A stretch of 64,000 nucleotides of DNA from Methylorubrum aminovorans (GCF_022179725.1 NZ_BPRC01000010.1:62001-126000), one strand, 5' to 3'. Positions 25,946 to 35,497 are shown, numbered from the stretch's first letter. Numbers and translations: made by a program. The notes: a model not told the origin generated them from the letters alone.

Positions 25946-26848
25946 CCCCACCGGGTTCACCCGCGGATCGGCGCGCAAGTGGGCCACGGCGAGATCGACG
26001 AAGGCGCGGGTCTTGGCCGGGGCCCGCCGCCCCTCGGGGCTGACCACGTGGATCGGGACCGGCGCCTCCTCGTCGTCGCTGAGCAGGATGCGCAGGCGCC
26101 CCTCCGCCACCGCCGACGCGGCCTGATAGGACAGCAGCCGCACGATTCCCCACCCGTCGAGAGCCGCGGCGAGCGCCGCGTCGACGGTGTTGCAGGTGAG
26201 GCGGGAATGGACGGCGACCGCGATGCGCCGCTCGAGTCCGAACCGCCATTCCGGCAGAGCACCGGAGTTCGACGTGCCGATCACCGCGTGTTCGCGCAGG
26301 TCGCGGGGCGTTTCGGGCACGCCGTGCCGTTCGAGATAGCTCGGCGCGGCGCAGACGACCCGGCGGACGCTGCCGACGCGGATCGCGCTCAGCCCGGAAT
26401 CAGCGAGGTGCCCGATCCGCACGCCGACATCGATGCCCTCCTCCATCATGTTGACGATCCGGTCGAGGAACAGCGCGCGGATCGATACGGCCGGATGGCG
26501 CGCGAGATAGTCCGTGACCACCGGTAGAACGTAGAGGCGGCCGAAATGCACCGGCGCCGTCAGCGTCAGCACACCGGTCGGCGTCGCGGTCGAACCGGCG
26601 GCGGCAGCCTCGGCCTCCGCGATCTCGGACAGGATCCGGCGGCAATCCTCGAGATAGCGGCCGCCCGCGTCCGTCAGCTTGACCGAGCGCGTGGTGCGGA
26701 TGAACAGCCGCGCGCCGATGGCGGTTTCGAGCGCGGCAACCGCACGGGTGACGGCGGCCGGACTCATGCCGAGCGCCCGGGCCGCTCCGGCGAAGCCGCC
26801 ACTCTCGGCGACCCGTACGAACACGCGCATTCCCTGCAGCCGATCCAT
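25943..26848 (-). CDS. LysR-family transcriptional regulator
   Basis: 301 residues from ATG 26848 (MDRLQGMRVFVRVAESGGFA), with GGAGG about 8 bases upstream. N-terminal winged helix (residues 1-60, GMSPAAVTRAVAALE recognition region) and a C-terminal substrate-binding fold starting near VLTLTAPVHFGRLYVLPVV. It belongs to the large AaeR/PecT-like group. It is transcribed away from the GST/PNPOx-like pair with 151 bases between, and a LysR-type dyad lies in that gap, so it probably controls that pair and itself. The inducer is unknown. Confidence 0.92.
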   Translation of the reverse strand: MDRLQGMRVFVRVAESGGFAGAARALGMSPAAVTRAVAALETAIGARLFIRTTRSVKLTDAGGRYLEDCRRILSEIAEAEAAAAGSTATPTGVLTLTAPVHFGRLYVLPVVTDYLARHPAVSIRALFLDRIVNMMEEGIDVGVRIGHLADSGLSAIRVGSVRRVVCAAPSYLERHGVPETPRDLREHAVIGTSNSGALPEWRFGLERRIAVAVHSRLTCNTVDAALAAALDGWGIVRLLSYQAASAVAEGRLRILLSDDEEAPVPIHVVSPEGRRAPAKTRAFVDLAVAHLRADPRVNPVG

Positions 26849-26891
26849 GACGGCTCCCTCCGGAAACCCTTCGTGGCGAGCAGAGTGGCGA

Positions 26892-26904
26892 TTGTTCCGC
26901 ACAA
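26892..26904. promoter_or_regulatory. Candidate LysR operator (T-N11-A dyad)
   Basis: TTGT-TCCGC-ACAA is a perfect interrupted dyad fitting the T-N11-A rule for LysR regulators. It lies 44 bases before the LysR start and 96 bases before the GST start. Confidence 0.5.
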
Positions 26905-26999
26905 CGCAACAGTGGCTTGTCGATTATGCTGGTTCACCTCGCGGCCCAGAGAGAGTGTGATCGATCCACAGCCGATCCTGCGGCTCGCGGAGACACCCC

Positions 27000-27626
27000 A
27001 TGAAGCTCTACAGCCTGACGCTCTCGGGCCACGCCCACCGAGCGCGCCTGTTCCTGTCGCTGCTCGGTCTGCCCTTCGAGACCGTCGAGGTCGACTTTGC
27101 CGGCGGTCAGAACCGATCGCCGGACTTCCTGGCGATCAATTCGTTCGGGCAGGTTCCCGTCCTGGACGACGCTGGCGTGATCGTGCCGGATTCGAACGCC
27201 ATCCTCGTCTATCTCGCCAAGAAGCTTGGGCGCGGCGACTGGCTGCCCGAGGATGCGGAAGGAGCGGCACGCGTCCAGCGCTGGCTCTCGGTTGCGGCCG
27301 GCCCCATTGCCAACGGCCCCTGCGCCGCCCGGCTCGTCACGCTGTTCGGGGCGCGCTTCGATGCAGCGGAGGTGATCGCCCGCGCCCATCAGATCCTGGC
27401 GCTGATCGATGCGGAGCTGTCGGCGCGCGACTGGCTCGCCGCCGAGCGGCCGACCATCGCCGACGTGGCGCTCTACAGCTACATCGCCGCCGCTCCTGAG
27501 GGGAACGTCGATCTCGCGGCCTACGGGCATGTCCGCGCGTGGCTCGCCCGCATCGAGGCGCTGCCCGGCTACGTGGCGCTTCCGACCTCGCCGGTCGGCC
27601 TGAACGCGACGGGAGGTTCGGCATGA
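27000..27626 (+). CDS. Glutathione S-transferase family protein
   Basis: 208 residues. Thioredoxin-like N-domain ([48 protein letters not shown], with the glutathione-contacting V-P and D-S-N positions) and an all-alpha C-domain. The catalytic Ser is probably in SGHAHR, as in beta/theta-like bacterial GSTs. It overlaps the next gene by four bases (ATGA). The pair, divergent from a LysR regulator, suggests detoxification of an electrophile or peroxide; no substrate can be named. Confidence 0.9.
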   Translation: MKLYSLTLSGHAHRARLFLSLLGLPFETVEVDFAGGQNRSPDFLAINSFGQVPVLDDAGVIVPDSNAILVYLAKKLGRGDWLPEDAEGAARVQRWLSVAAGPIANGPCAARLVTLFGARFDAAEVIARAHQILALIDAELSARDWLAAERPTIADVALYSYIAAAPEGNVDLAAYGHVRAWLARIEALPGYVALPTSPVGLNATGGSA

Positions 27627-28546
27627 GCGCGCAGACCGCAGCCCCATCCTGGCCCTGGCACCGGGGCGAGGTGGCGCTCCAAGAGCATGTCGGCATCGCC
27701 GGGCGGATGGCGGAACTCGGACCGCGGATGATCCGCGATCACCTGAACGCGCAGCACCAGGCGTTCTTTCCGCTGCTGCCGTTCGCGGTGCTGGGCAGCG
27801 TGGACGGGGAGGGGCGCCCCTGGGCGACCCTGCATGAGGGTGCGCCGGGCTTCCTCCACGCGCCGGACCCGCTCCACCTTCGGGTGGAGTCGCCCCGCGA
27901 TGCAGACGATCCCGCCGAGGCGGGATTGGGGGATGGAGCGGGTGTGGGTCTGCTCGGGATCGAGCTGGCCACGCGCCGCCGCAACCGCCTGAACGGACGG
28001 ATCGAGCGGAGCGGTCCGGAGGGGTTCGCAATCCGGGTCAAGGAGAGCTTCGGCAATTGTCCGCAATATATCCGCGTTCGGCACGAGGTGGATCCGGATC
28101 GGGCGCGCGAATCCGGGCCGCGCCCTCGCGTGTCGGACCGGCTCGACGCGGCAGCGCGAGCGGTGATCGCGGCAGCGGAGACCTTCTTCGTCGCGAGCGC
28201 CGTCGAGGCGGCAGATGGCGGATGGCAAGTCGATGTCTCGCACCGGGGCGGTCCGGCCGGCTTCGTGCGGATCGGAGCCGACGACTGCCTCACGATCCCC
28301 GACTATTCCGGAAACCGCTGCTTCAACACCCTCGGCAACATGTTGGAGAACCCGCGGGCGGGCCTCGTCTTTCCGGATTTCACGACCGGTGATCTGCTGC
28401 AGATGAGCGGGCGCACCGAAATCGTGCTCGATCCGGTGGAGGAGGAACGGAGCAAAGGCGCCGAGCGCCTGTGGCGGTTCGTGCCGGAGCGGGTCGTTTT
28501 CCGGGCGGGCGCGCTGCGGCTGCGGTTTGTCACCGATGTGGCGTAG
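27623..28546 (+). CDS. Pyridoxamine-5'-phosphate-oxidase-like FMN-binding protein
   Basis: 307 residues, translationally coupled to the GST. Two split-barrel halves are visible: [23 protein letters not shown] near residue 50 and a second half beginning [47 protein letters not shown] is typical of the PNPOx-like group that often accompanies oxidoreductases or GSTs. Likely an FMN- or F420-type flavoprotein reductase rather than true PdxH; substrate unknown. Its stop codon lies at the edge of a palindromic repeat (28559-28605). Confidence 0.82.
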   Translation: MSAQTAAPSWPWHRGEVALQEHVGIAGRMAELGPRMIRDHLNAQHQAFFPLLPFAVLGSVDGEGRPWATLHEGAPGFLHAPDPLHLRVESPRDADDPAEAGLGDGAGVGLLGIELATRRRNRLNGRIERSGPEGFAIRVKESFGNCPQYIRVRHEVDPDRARESGPRPRVSDRLDAAARAVIAAAETFFVASAVEAADGGWQVDVSHRGGPAGFVRIGADDCLTIPDYSGNRCFNTLGNMLENPRAGLVFPDFTTGDLLQMSGRTEIVLDPVEEERSKGAERLWRFVPERVVFRAGALRLRFVTDVA

Positions 28547-28558
28547 AGACTCGTTCTC

Positions 28559-28605
28559 GTGCATCGACTTTTTGCCGAAAGCCGGCGGCCACTTTTCGGG
28601 ACGAT
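28559..28605. repeat. Rhizobiales palindromic repeat, family 1, copy 1 (inverted)
   Basis: Begins GCATCG and ends CGATGC; inside are CCGAAAGCCGG and CCACTTTTCGGG. Its reverse complement matches the copy at 44728-44777 (GCATCGTCCCGAAA ... CTTTCGG ... CGATG). It lies between two convergent genes, beginning 12 bases past a stop codon. Confidence 0.75.
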
Positions 28606-28619
28606 GCGCGAGCCGTTCG

Positions 28620-29315
28620 TCAATCGGATTTGCGGCTGCAGCGGATGTAATTCGCTTGGCCCTTGCCGCTGCTCCAGGTGAGGCGGTCATGCTCGACGAG
28701 GAGGCGGACCTGGGAGGTCCAGCGGCGGCCGCGCTCGCTGCAATCGGCGGCCATGGTCCAGGCGCTGCCTTCGCGGCGGTTGTTGCGGAAGCGGCAGACG
28801 GTGCGCCCGGCCTTGGCGCCGTCCTCCGTGATGGTGGCGGGCAGGAAGCCGCGGCGGCGCTGGCGCTGGCCGCAGGCGACCGGATTCGGTCCCCAGATGC
28901 CGACGAAGGCCGCCCGCTCCACCAGCGGCGCTGCGGGCCGCGGCTCGGCCGGGGCGACCACGGTGTCGAGCGGCGGGGCAGGTGCCGCGACCGTCAGCAC
29001 CCGCGCCGGGGGGTTGGCAGCGGGCGTGGCCGGCCGCTCCGGCTCGGGTAGGCGAACCTCCGGCACGTCGATCCCGTCGGCGGCGGCAAGCCGGGTGTGT
29101 CCGGCGGGTGCCGCAACCGGCCCGTCATCGGTGAGCACCACCAGCGTGTAGGCGAACAGGGCACCCCAGCCCGCGGCGAGGACGACAGGGATCACGAGAC
29201 GTCGCGACAGGGCGGTAGCGGGAGCCTCCCGCGTCGCGTCCTTCCCGTCCGCGTTGTGACCGTCGTCCGCCATCGCCGTCTCGCCGACCGTCCCTTGCGT
29301 CTCTGCTCCCGACAT
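28620..29315 (-). CDS. Single-pass membrane protein with conserved periplasmic C-domain, unknown
   Basis: 231 residues from ATG 29315 (AGGA 5 bases upstream favours it over ATG 29321). Cytoplasmic N-tail (1-40), one membrane helix (LVIPVVLAAGWGALFAYTLV), a Pro/Ala-rich spacer, and a compact C-terminal domain (about 140-231) with paired cysteines: FVGIWGPNPVACGQRQ, AGRTVCRFRNNR, AADCSERGRRW and YIRCSRK. The domain style recurs in Rhizobiales proteins of unknown function (from memory). No enzymatic motif is seen. Confidence 0.7.
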   Translation of the reverse strand: MSGAETQGTVGETAMADDGHNADGKDATREAPATALSRRLVIPVVLAAGWGALFAYTLVVLTDDGPVAAPAGHTRLAAADGIDVPEVRLPEPERPATPAANPPARVLTVAAPAPPLDTVVAPAEPRPAAPLVERAAFVGIWGPNPVACGQRQRRRGFLPATITEDGAKAGRTVCRFRNNRREGSAWTMAADCSERGRRWTSQVRLLVEHDRLTWSSGKGQANYIRCSRKSD

Positions 29316-29501
29316 CGTCATCCTAGCGTCCGAAAATACCTTTCAGGAAGCAGAACCTGCCGGCGCAGTCGATTTGTAAGCCTAGGAGTCAGGATAGACT
29401 CCCGGAATGCGGCAGAGGCACGGCAACCCCTTCCCGGCGCAAGCGGAACCTGCCATGGTCAAGCTTGGCGGCCGCAACCGGCCGTCGGCCGTACCCGCGT
29501 G

Positions 29502-29831
29502 ATGAAACCTGTCACCCTCGCCGTTCTCGGCTCGGCATTGGCGCCCCTGCTGACGTCGCCCTTCGCCCTTGCTCCCGCCTTCGCCCAGTCGCGCACGCAG
29601 ACGGCGCGGCCGACCTGCGCGGAGGCGATGGCCGTGGTGAAGGCGGAAGGCGCGGTGACGCTCGGCTTCGGCGGACGCCCGCCTGAGCGCTTCGTGCGCG
29701 ACCGCAGCTTCTGCGAGATCACCGAGATTGCCGAGCTGCGCTTCGTCCCCACCCGCGACAACCCGCAATGCCCGATCGGCTACCGCTGCCGCGAGCCGGA
29801 TTACGGCGACTGGAACTGGGACGCGAACTGA
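29502..29831 (+). CDS. Small exported protein, unknown
   Basis: 109 residues from ATG 29502 with a clear signal peptide (LAVLGSALAPLLTSPFALAPAFA, cleavage near AFA-Q). The mature part has four cysteines (PTCAEAM, FCEITE, PQCPIGYRCREPDY), probably two disulfides, and ends YGDWNWDAN. No family recognised. Periplasmic or secreted. Confidence 0.65.
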   Translation: MKPVTLAVLGSALAPLLTSPFALAPAFAQSRTQTARPTCAEAMAVVKAEGAVTLGFGGRPPERFVRDRSFCEITEIAELRFVPTRDNPQCPIGYRCREPDYGDWNWDAN

Positions 29832-30076
29832 TCGCGACGACGACGCCCTTCGAGAAATCCTGCCACGGTGTCGCACCCGACCACCCGCGACGCTGGTGAA
29901 CGGCGGCTCCGGCCCGCGACATGACCGAAATTTCACGTGACAGGTGCGGCTCCGCGCCACGTTCTCGCCACGACGGATGGCCAGGGGCGCGGCATTCGGC
30001 GATTGAACCCGTCCGCCGGCACGTTCCCTCCGTCAGGGGTGGGGCTGGGCCGGCGCAGCGAGAAGGAGTGACCCGC

Positions 30077-32203
30077 GTGGCCGCATTCAAGAGCAGGCTC
30101 GGCATCCAGGCCGTGCTCACCGCGCTCTTCGCGCTCCTGCTGCTGGCCCTGCCGGTCATCGTGCCGGGGATCCCGAGCCCACCGCTCTACGTCTCGCTCG
30201 CGGGCTTCGCGATGGCGGGCATCCTCGTCGCCGCGAACAACCTCTCGGCCTATCTCAAGATTTTCGTCTCGGTCTACGGCATCGGCTACCTCGTTCTGGC
30301 CGGCGCCAAGACGCTCGCCGCCATGGGTGCACTGCCCGCCACCGTCGCGGCGCTGCTGCCGCCGGATTTCGCGGCGACCGGCTCGGTGGTGTTCGGCGGC
30401 ATCGTGCTCGCGATCTCCTATTGGAAGCCGATCCGCGACATCACCCTGATCGCCGACCCCTATTTCGCCAGCCACGACAAGCCGAGCCGGGAAGTCGGCA
30501 TGTTCCGCCGCTTCGGGCGCACGGAAGGGCAGATCGGCCGCAACCTCGTCGCGCTGTCGATCTTCGTGAACTTCGCCGATGTCGCGCTGACGCTGCGGTT
30601 CAACTTCTTCTATCGCGACATGTACAATGCGCTGCAGGAGTTCGATGCGGCGGCCTTCTGGTATCAGCTCGGCTACATCTTCGTGCCGCTGGCGATCCTC
30701 AACGTCGTGATCGGCATGATCGACATCTACGTCGATTCGGGACTGCAGCTGCGCTGGCGCACCTGGCTCACCCATAACCTGTACGAGCGCTGGCTGGGGA
30801 AGGGCACGCATTACCGCATTCCGTTCGTCGACGAGCACGCCGACAACCCGGATCAGCGCATCCAGTCGGACGTCAACAACTTCATCGCCCAGACGACGAC
30901 GCTTTCGACCCGGCTGCTGTCGCAGGCCGCGCAGCTCGTCTCCTTCATCGTCATCCTGTGGACGCTCTCGCGCGACTTCGTGCTGCCCTTCACCGACACG
31001 GTGATTCCGGGCTTCCTGGTCTGGCTGGTGATCGCCTACGCAGTGGTCGGCACGTGGCTGACCCACCTGATCGGCAAGCCGCTCATCGGCCTCGACTACC
31101 GGCAGGAGCAGGTCGAGGCGGATTTCCGCTTCGCGCTGGCCCGCAACCGCATCTACTCCGAGCAGATCGCCCTGCTGCGCGGCGAGCGGGCCGAATCCTC
31201 GCGGCTGGCCACCCTGTTCCACGCCATCGTCGACAACTACGTCGGTATCATCTTCCGGCGCATCAAGCTGATCGCCTTCACCTTCAGCTACCGGCAGGCG
31301 AGCACGATCTTCCCGCTCGTCATCGCCGCGCCGTCGTTCTTCGCCAAGAAGATCACCCTGGGCGCCCTGCAGCAGACCTCGAACGCCTTCAGCAACGTTC
31401 AGAATTCGCTGAACTTCTTCATCAACTCCTACACCATCCTCGCCGCCTACAAGGCGAACACGATCCGTCTCGGCTCGTTCAAGCGGGCGATGACCAAGGC
31501 CGAGGCGCTGGCGGGCGCCGGCTACGGCCTCGCCAACGGCAACGACACCGCCGGCGCCGTGACCGCCCGCGACCTGACACTGGCTCTGCCCGACGGCCGC
31601 GAGATCGTACAGGCATCCTCGTTCGAACTGCCCAAGGGCAGCGCGACGCTGGTCGCCGGCCCCTCGGGCTCGGGCAAGTCGACCCTGTTCCGGGCGATCG
31701 CCGGGATCTGGCCGTTCGGCAAGGGCCGGGTCGATGTGCCGGCCGGGCAGTCGGCGCTGGTCCTTCCGCAGCGGCCCTACCTCCCGCTCGGTTCGCTGCG
31801 CGGCGCGGTGGCCTATCCCAACACCATCGATCACTTCTCCGACGAGGCGATCCGCGAGGCGTTGCTCGCCGCGCGGCTGCCGCAGCTCGCCGACCAGCTC
31901 GACACGGTCGATAGCTGGGACCGGCGCCTGTCGGGCGGCGAGCAGCAGCGGCTGGCCATCGCCCGGGCGATCCTGGCCAAGCCCGATTGGCTTTTCCTCG
32001 ACGAATCGACCGCGGCGCTGGACGAGGAGACCGAGGCCGAGATCTACCGGATGCTGCGCGAGACCCTGCCCGGCACCACCATCGTTTCGATCGGCCACCG
32101 CTCAACCCTGAACAAGTTCCACGACCGGCGCGTCGAGATGAAGCCGGCGAGCGAGGGCCGGTTCGAGCCGCGGATGTCGGCCATGCCGGCTCCGGCGGAG
32201 TAG
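30077..32203 (+). CDS. ABC transporter, SbmA/BacA-like membrane domain fused to ATPase (YddA/Rv1819c type)
   Basis: 708 residues from GTG 30077, chosen because AGAAGGAG (30061-30068) is 8 bases upstream. The N-terminal half has about seven to eight helices with the SbmA/BacA motif region (ALTLRFNFFYRDMYNALQE; LRWRTWLTHNLYERWL; DNPDQRIQSDVNNFI). The C-terminal ATPase has Walker A GPSGSGKST (near 530), signature LSGGEQQRLAIARAIL (near 618), Walker B WLFLDESTAALDEE and switch SIGHRS. Relatives import peptides, cobalamin or other hydrophilic compounds; BacA-related proteins are linked to envelope lipids and peptide sensitivity in Rhizobiales. Confidence 0.9.
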   Translation: MAAFKSRLGIQAVLTALFALLLLALPVIVPGIPSPPLYVSLAGFAMAGILVAANNLSAYLKIFVSVYGIGYLVLAGAKTLAAMGALPATVAALLPPDFAATGSVVFGGIVLAISYWKPIRDITLIADPYFASHDKPSREVGMFRRFGRTEGQIGRNLVALSIFVNFADVALTLRFNFFYRDMYNALQEFDAAAFWYQLGYIFVPLAILNVVIGMIDIYVDSGLQLRWRTWLTHNLYERWLGKGTHYRIPFVDEHADNPDQRIQSDVNNFIAQTTTLSTRLLSQAAQLVSFIVILWTLSRDFVLPFTDTVIPGFLVWLVIAYAVVGTWLTHLIGKPLIGLDYRQEQVEADFRFALARNRIYSEQIALLRGERAESSRLATLFHAIVDNYVGIIFRRIKLIAFTFSYRQASTIFPLVIAAPSFFAKKITLGALQQTSNAFSNVQNSLNFFINSYTILAAYKANTIRLGSFKRAMTKAEALAGAGYGLANGNDTAGAVTARDLTLALPDGREIVQASSFELPKGSATLVAGPSGSGKSTLFRAIAGIWPFGKGRVDVPAGQSALVLPQRPYLPLGSLRGAVAYPNTIDHFSDEAIREALLAARLPQLADQLDTVDSWDRRLSGGEQQRLAIARAILAKPDWLFLDESTAALDEETEAEIYRMLRETLPGTTIVSIGHRSTLNKFHDRRVEMKPASEGRFEPRMSAMPAPAE

Positions 32204-32234
32204 GGGCGCCGCATCGCGATCGGAGGTGGTGGCC

Positions 32235-32340
32235 ATACCAAATCCGGTTGATCCCTTCGGGATGGCGGATTTGGCTTCGCTCATGCGCCGCGCAGGCTTG
32301 CTGATCCGATCTCCGCTTTGATCAAGCGGAGATCGGATCA
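32235..32340. repeat. Composite palindromic repeat, family 2, copy A
   Basis: Two hairpins: CCAAATCCG/CGGATTTGG enclosing ATCCC-ttc-GGGAT (32238-32274), and a perfect 17-bp stem with a five-base loop (32302-32340; arms start TGATCCGATC and end GATCGGATCA). The last three bases are the stop codon of the fructosamine-kinase-like gene. A related copy in opposite orientation lies at 42066-42198 and a short one at 25914-25945. It separates convergent genes and could stop transcription from both sides. Confidence 0.75.
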
Positions 32341-33144
32341 GACGCCCGCCGCCTCCAGAACCCCCTCGACCATGCCATCGTAGCCGGCGCCGAACAGGCG
32401 CCGATGCACCAGGGCCGGCCAGAGCTTGTAGATCGGCGCCCGCTCGGCCGCGCCGGGCTCGAGCGTCCCGTAGGCCGCGTGGAAGGCGGGACCGGGACGG
32501 CCGAACAGGCTCAGCATCGCCAGATCGACCTCGGCATGGCCATGATAACAGGCCGGGTCGATCAGCCCCGAGACGCGCTCGCCCGCGTAGAGGACGTTGC
32601 CGCCCCAAAGGTCGCCGTGGAGCAACGCGGCGCGGGGCCGCTCCGGCAGGCGGTTGGTCAGGTCATCCGCCAGCCGCTCGACCCGCCGGAAGAGGGAAGC
32701 GGGAAGGTGGCCGGCATGGCAGAGCAGGCGTCGCTCCCTCCAGAAGGCGGGCCAGTCGTCGCCCCAGCCGTTCTCGATGGCCACGGAACCGAAGGCGTAA
32801 TCGGCGTGCCAGCCGTAGCGCGGACCCTCCGTCACGTGCAGACGGGCAACGACCCGGCCGAGATCGGCCTCGGCTTGCTGTCCGGTGCCCGTCGCGGGCA
32901 GGCATTCGAGCACGAGCACGGTCTCGTCGGCGGCGAGCACCGCGGGCGCCGGTGCGCCGCTCGCGGCGATCGCCGCGAGCATCCGGGCTTCCTCGCGCGG
33001 TGCCGGCCCGGACTTCGCCACCACGTCCCGCCCATCCGCCAGCCTGAGGCGAAGGCATGGGGAGAGGTCGCCGCCCGCCATCGGCCGAGCCTCGGCGACG
33101 GGGACGCCGAGCAACTCCGCCGCGCGTCGGGCAAGCGCGTTCAT
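32338..33144 (-). CDS. Fructosamine-kinase-family protein (protein deglycation)
   Basis: 268 residues, usual for bacterial FN3K-related kinases. Aminoglycoside-phosphotransferase-like fold with the catalytic loop LLHGDLWGGNVLY and metal-binding GLIDPACYHGHAEVDLAML, and FN3K-type WPAFWRERRLLCHA. Family members phosphorylate ketosamine adducts on lysines so that the sugar falls off. Its start overlaps the stop of the LMW tyrosine-phosphatase gene (TCAT on the plus strand), so the two are translationally coupled. The stop codon lies inside a palindromic repeat. Confidence 0.9.
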   Translation of the reverse strand: MNALARRAAELLGVPVAEARPMAGGDLSPCLRLRLADGRDVVAKSGPAPREEARMLAAIAASGAPAPAVLAADETVLVLECLPATGTGQQAEADLGRVVARLHVTEGPRYGWHADYAFGSVAIENGWGDDWPAFWRERRLLCHAGHLPASLFRRVERLADDLTNRLPERPRAALLHGDLWGGNVLYAGERVSGLIDPACYHGHAEVDLAMLSLFGRPGPAFHAAYGTLEPGAAERAPIYKLWPALVHRRLFGAGYDGMVEGVLEAAGV

Positions 33145-33620
33145 TCCGGCCCTGCGAGCCGGCGGGCCAGCGCGCGGGCGCCCGCGGTGACGTCGGCCCA
33201 GGTGGTGTCGAAGCCCTCATCCGCGCCGTAATAGGGGTCCGCGACGGGCTCGCCCTCGCGGCCCGGCACATGGTCGAGGAGCAGGCTCAACGCGGCCCGC
33301 GAGCCGGCCGGCCGCAGGCCGCGCAACTTGGCGAGGTTGGCACGATCCAGGGCGACCACGTGGTCGAAGCGCGCGAAATCACCCGGCGCGACCTGACGCC
33401 CGCGATAGCCGGAGATGTCGATGCCGTTCGCCCGCGCCACTGCGATCGCCCGAGGGTCCGGCGGCGCGCCGACATGCCAGTCGCCGGTGCCGGCGGAATC
33501 GACGGCGACATCGAGCCCGATCCGCTCCGCCTCCCGCCGGAAGGCGGCTTCGGCGAGCGGCGAACGGCAGATGTTGCCCAGGCACACGAAGAGGACGGCG
33601 GGCTTGTGCGGCCCGCTCAC
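33141..33620 (-). CDS. Low-molecular-weight protein-tyrosine-phosphatase
   Basis: 159 residues from GTG 33620. The active-site loop C13-x5-R19 is intact (FVCLGNICRSPLAEA) and the general-acid Asp lies in VADPYYGADEGF. It overlaps the peptidase gene upstream and the fructosamine-kinase-like gene downstream by four bases each, giving a tight three-gene unit. Some bacterial FN3K-related genes are accompanied by such phosphatases, so it may act on phosphorylated sugar adducts as well as, or instead of, phosphotyrosine (inference). Confidence 0.92.
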   Translation of the reverse strand: MSGPHKPAVLFVCLGNICRSPLAEAAFRREAERIGLDVAVDSAGTGDWHVGAPPDPRAIAVARANGIDISGYRGRQVAPGDFARFDHVVALDRANLAKLRGLRPAGSRAALSLLLDHVPGREGEPVADPYYGADEGFDTTWADVTAGARALARRLAGPE

Positions 33621-35449
33621 GCGGCGTCCTCACCGAGCGGTCGCGTCGCCGCCTCCAGCCAGTCCCGCGTCGAGCGATCGAGGTCGGGCGACAGGGTCGC
33701 GCGCACCCGCGCGTGGTAGGCGTCGAGCCAGGCGGTCTCGGCCGGACCGAGCAGCACGGGATCGATCAGCCGACGGTCGAGGGGGGCGAGCGTCAGGGTC
33801 TCGAAGCCGAGCATCGGCCGGTCGCCGCCGGGAATGGCGCGGGTCTCGACCAGGATCAGGTTCTCGATGCGGATGCCGTAGGCGCGGCTGCGGTAGTAAC
33901 CGGGCTCGTTCGACAGGATCATGCCGGGCTTCAGCGGCACCGTGCCGGTCTTGGCGATGCGCTGCGGCCCCTCGTGGACCGAGAGAAAGGCGCCGACGCC
34001 GTGGCCGGTGCCGTGGTCGTAATCGAGCCCCGCCTCCCACAGGCTGATGCGGGCGAGGGCGTCGATCTGCGCCCCCGTCGTCCCCTCGGGAAAGACCGCG
34101 CGGGCGATGGCGATGTGGCCTTTGAGCACACGGGTGAAGCGGTCGCGCATCTCCTCCGTCGGCGTGCCGACCGCGACGGTGCGGGTGATGTCGGTGGTGC
34201 CGTCGGCGTACTGCGCGCCGGAATCGATCAGGAACAGTTCGCCCGGCTGCGCGGTGCGGTCGGTGGCGCGGGTGACGCGGTAATGGACGATGGCCCCGTT
34301 CGGACCCGAGCCGGAGATGGTGGGGAAGGAGACGTCGCGCAGCCCGCCGCCCTCACGGCGAAAATCTTCCAGCGCCTCGACGGCGGCGATCTCGCTCACG
34401 CCCTCGGCGGCGGCGCGGTCGAGCCAGGCGAGGAAGCGCGTCACGGCCAGCCCGTCGCGGTGATGGGCAGCGCGGGTGCCGGCGATCTCGGCGGCGTTCT
34501 TGACCGCCTTCATCGCAGTGATCGGATCGGCACCGACATCGGCGACGCCCCCGGCCGCCTCCACTCGATCCTTCAGCGCCGCGGCACCCGTCGCCGCATC
34601 GAGCCGCACCCGCGCGGCATTCTTGCAGAGACCCGCCAGATCCTCGGCGAAGGCGCTCCGCGGGCGGAGATCCGCCAGCGGTTCGAGAGCCGTGCGGAGG
34701 TCGGCGTCGATCGCCTGCGAGGTGAGGTAGAGCGCGGCCCGCCCCTCGCGGGGGACGAGCGCGTAACCCAGCGCCAGCGGCGTGTGCGGGATGTCGGCCC
34801 CGCGCAGGTTGAAGGCCCAGGCGAGATTGTGCGGATCGGAGATGACGAGGGTGTCGATCCCGCCCTCGGCCAGCGCCGCGCGGATGCGGGCGAGTTTTTC
34901 CGGCACCGTCTCGCCGGCCAGATCGTCGGGATGAGCCACGACACGGCCGGCCGGCGGGCGGGGCCGCCCGGCCCAGACCGCGTCGACGAGGTTGTCCGGC
35001 AGGGGCCGCAGCGACGCGCCCGCCTTCAAGGCGGCGCGTTCCAGGCGAGCCACGCCGTCGGGCGTGAGGAGCCAGGGATCGTAGGCGAGGGTCTGGCCGG
35101 GCTTCAGATGCGTGCCGAGCCACGCCTCCGGCGTCGTCTCGGCGAGCGGCACGACGGTAATCGTGCCCGTATCGACTTGCTCCGGTGCCTGGAGGGTGTA
35201 GCGACCATCGACGAACAGGGCGGCCTCGTCGGCGAGCACGACCGCCAGGCCGGCCGAGCCGGTGAAGCCGGTGAGCCAGGCAAGCCGCTCGGCATTGGCG
35301 GGCACGTACTCGGATTGATGCTCATCGGCCCGCGGCACCACGAACCCGTCGGCGCCGATCTCCCGCAGGGCGGCGCGCAGGGCCTCGATCCGCTCGGGCC
35401 CCTTGGCGTGGCTCGGATCGTCGAAGGTCTGGAAGCGGGGAGGCGTCAT
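33617..35449 (-). CDS. M24 aminopeptidase P (Xaa-Pro aminopeptidase)
   Basis: 610 residues, the long three-domain form. Two creatinase-like N-domains (1 to about 310) are followed by the pita-bread catalytic domain. Metal ligands are visible: Asp in LFLIDSGAQYADGTTDITR (two Asp), His in DHGTGHGVGAFLSVHEGP, Glu in ILSNEPGYYR and Glu in YGIRIENLILVE. It releases N-terminal residues before proline using two metal ions, probably Mn. First gene of the coupled peptidase-phosphatase-kinase unit. No signal peptide. Confidence 0.94.
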   Translation of the reverse strand: MTPPRFQTFDDPSHAKGPERIEALRAALREIGADGFVVPRADEHQSEYVPANAERLAWLTGFTGSAGLAVVLADEAALFVDGRYTLQAPEQVDTGTITVVPLAETTPEAWLGTHLKPGQTLAYDPWLLTPDGVARLERAALKAGASLRPLPDNLVDAVWAGRPRPPAGRVVAHPDDLAGETVPEKLARIRAALAEGGIDTLVISDPHNLAWAFNLRGADIPHTPLALGYALVPREGRAALYLTSQAIDADLRTALEPLADLRPRSAFAEDLAGLCKNAARVRLDAATGAAALKDRVEAAGGVADVGADPITAMKAVKNAAEIAGTRAAHHRDGLAVTRFLAWLDRAAAEGVSEIAAVEALEDFRREGGGLRDVSFPTISGSGPNGAIVHYRVTRATDRTAQPGELFLIDSGAQYADGTTDITRTVAVGTPTEEMRDRFTRVLKGHIAIARAVFPEGTTGAQIDALARISLWEAGLDYDHGTGHGVGAFLSVHEGPQRIAKTGTVPLKPGMILSNEPGYYRSRAYGIRIENLILVETRAIPGGDRPMLGFETLTLAPLDRRLIDPVLLGPAETAWLDAYHARVRATLSPDLDRSTRDWLEAATRPLGEDAA

Positions 35450-35497
35450 GAGGCAAAGGGTTACGCTGGCTCAAGAGAGCCGACAACCATGCGGCAC

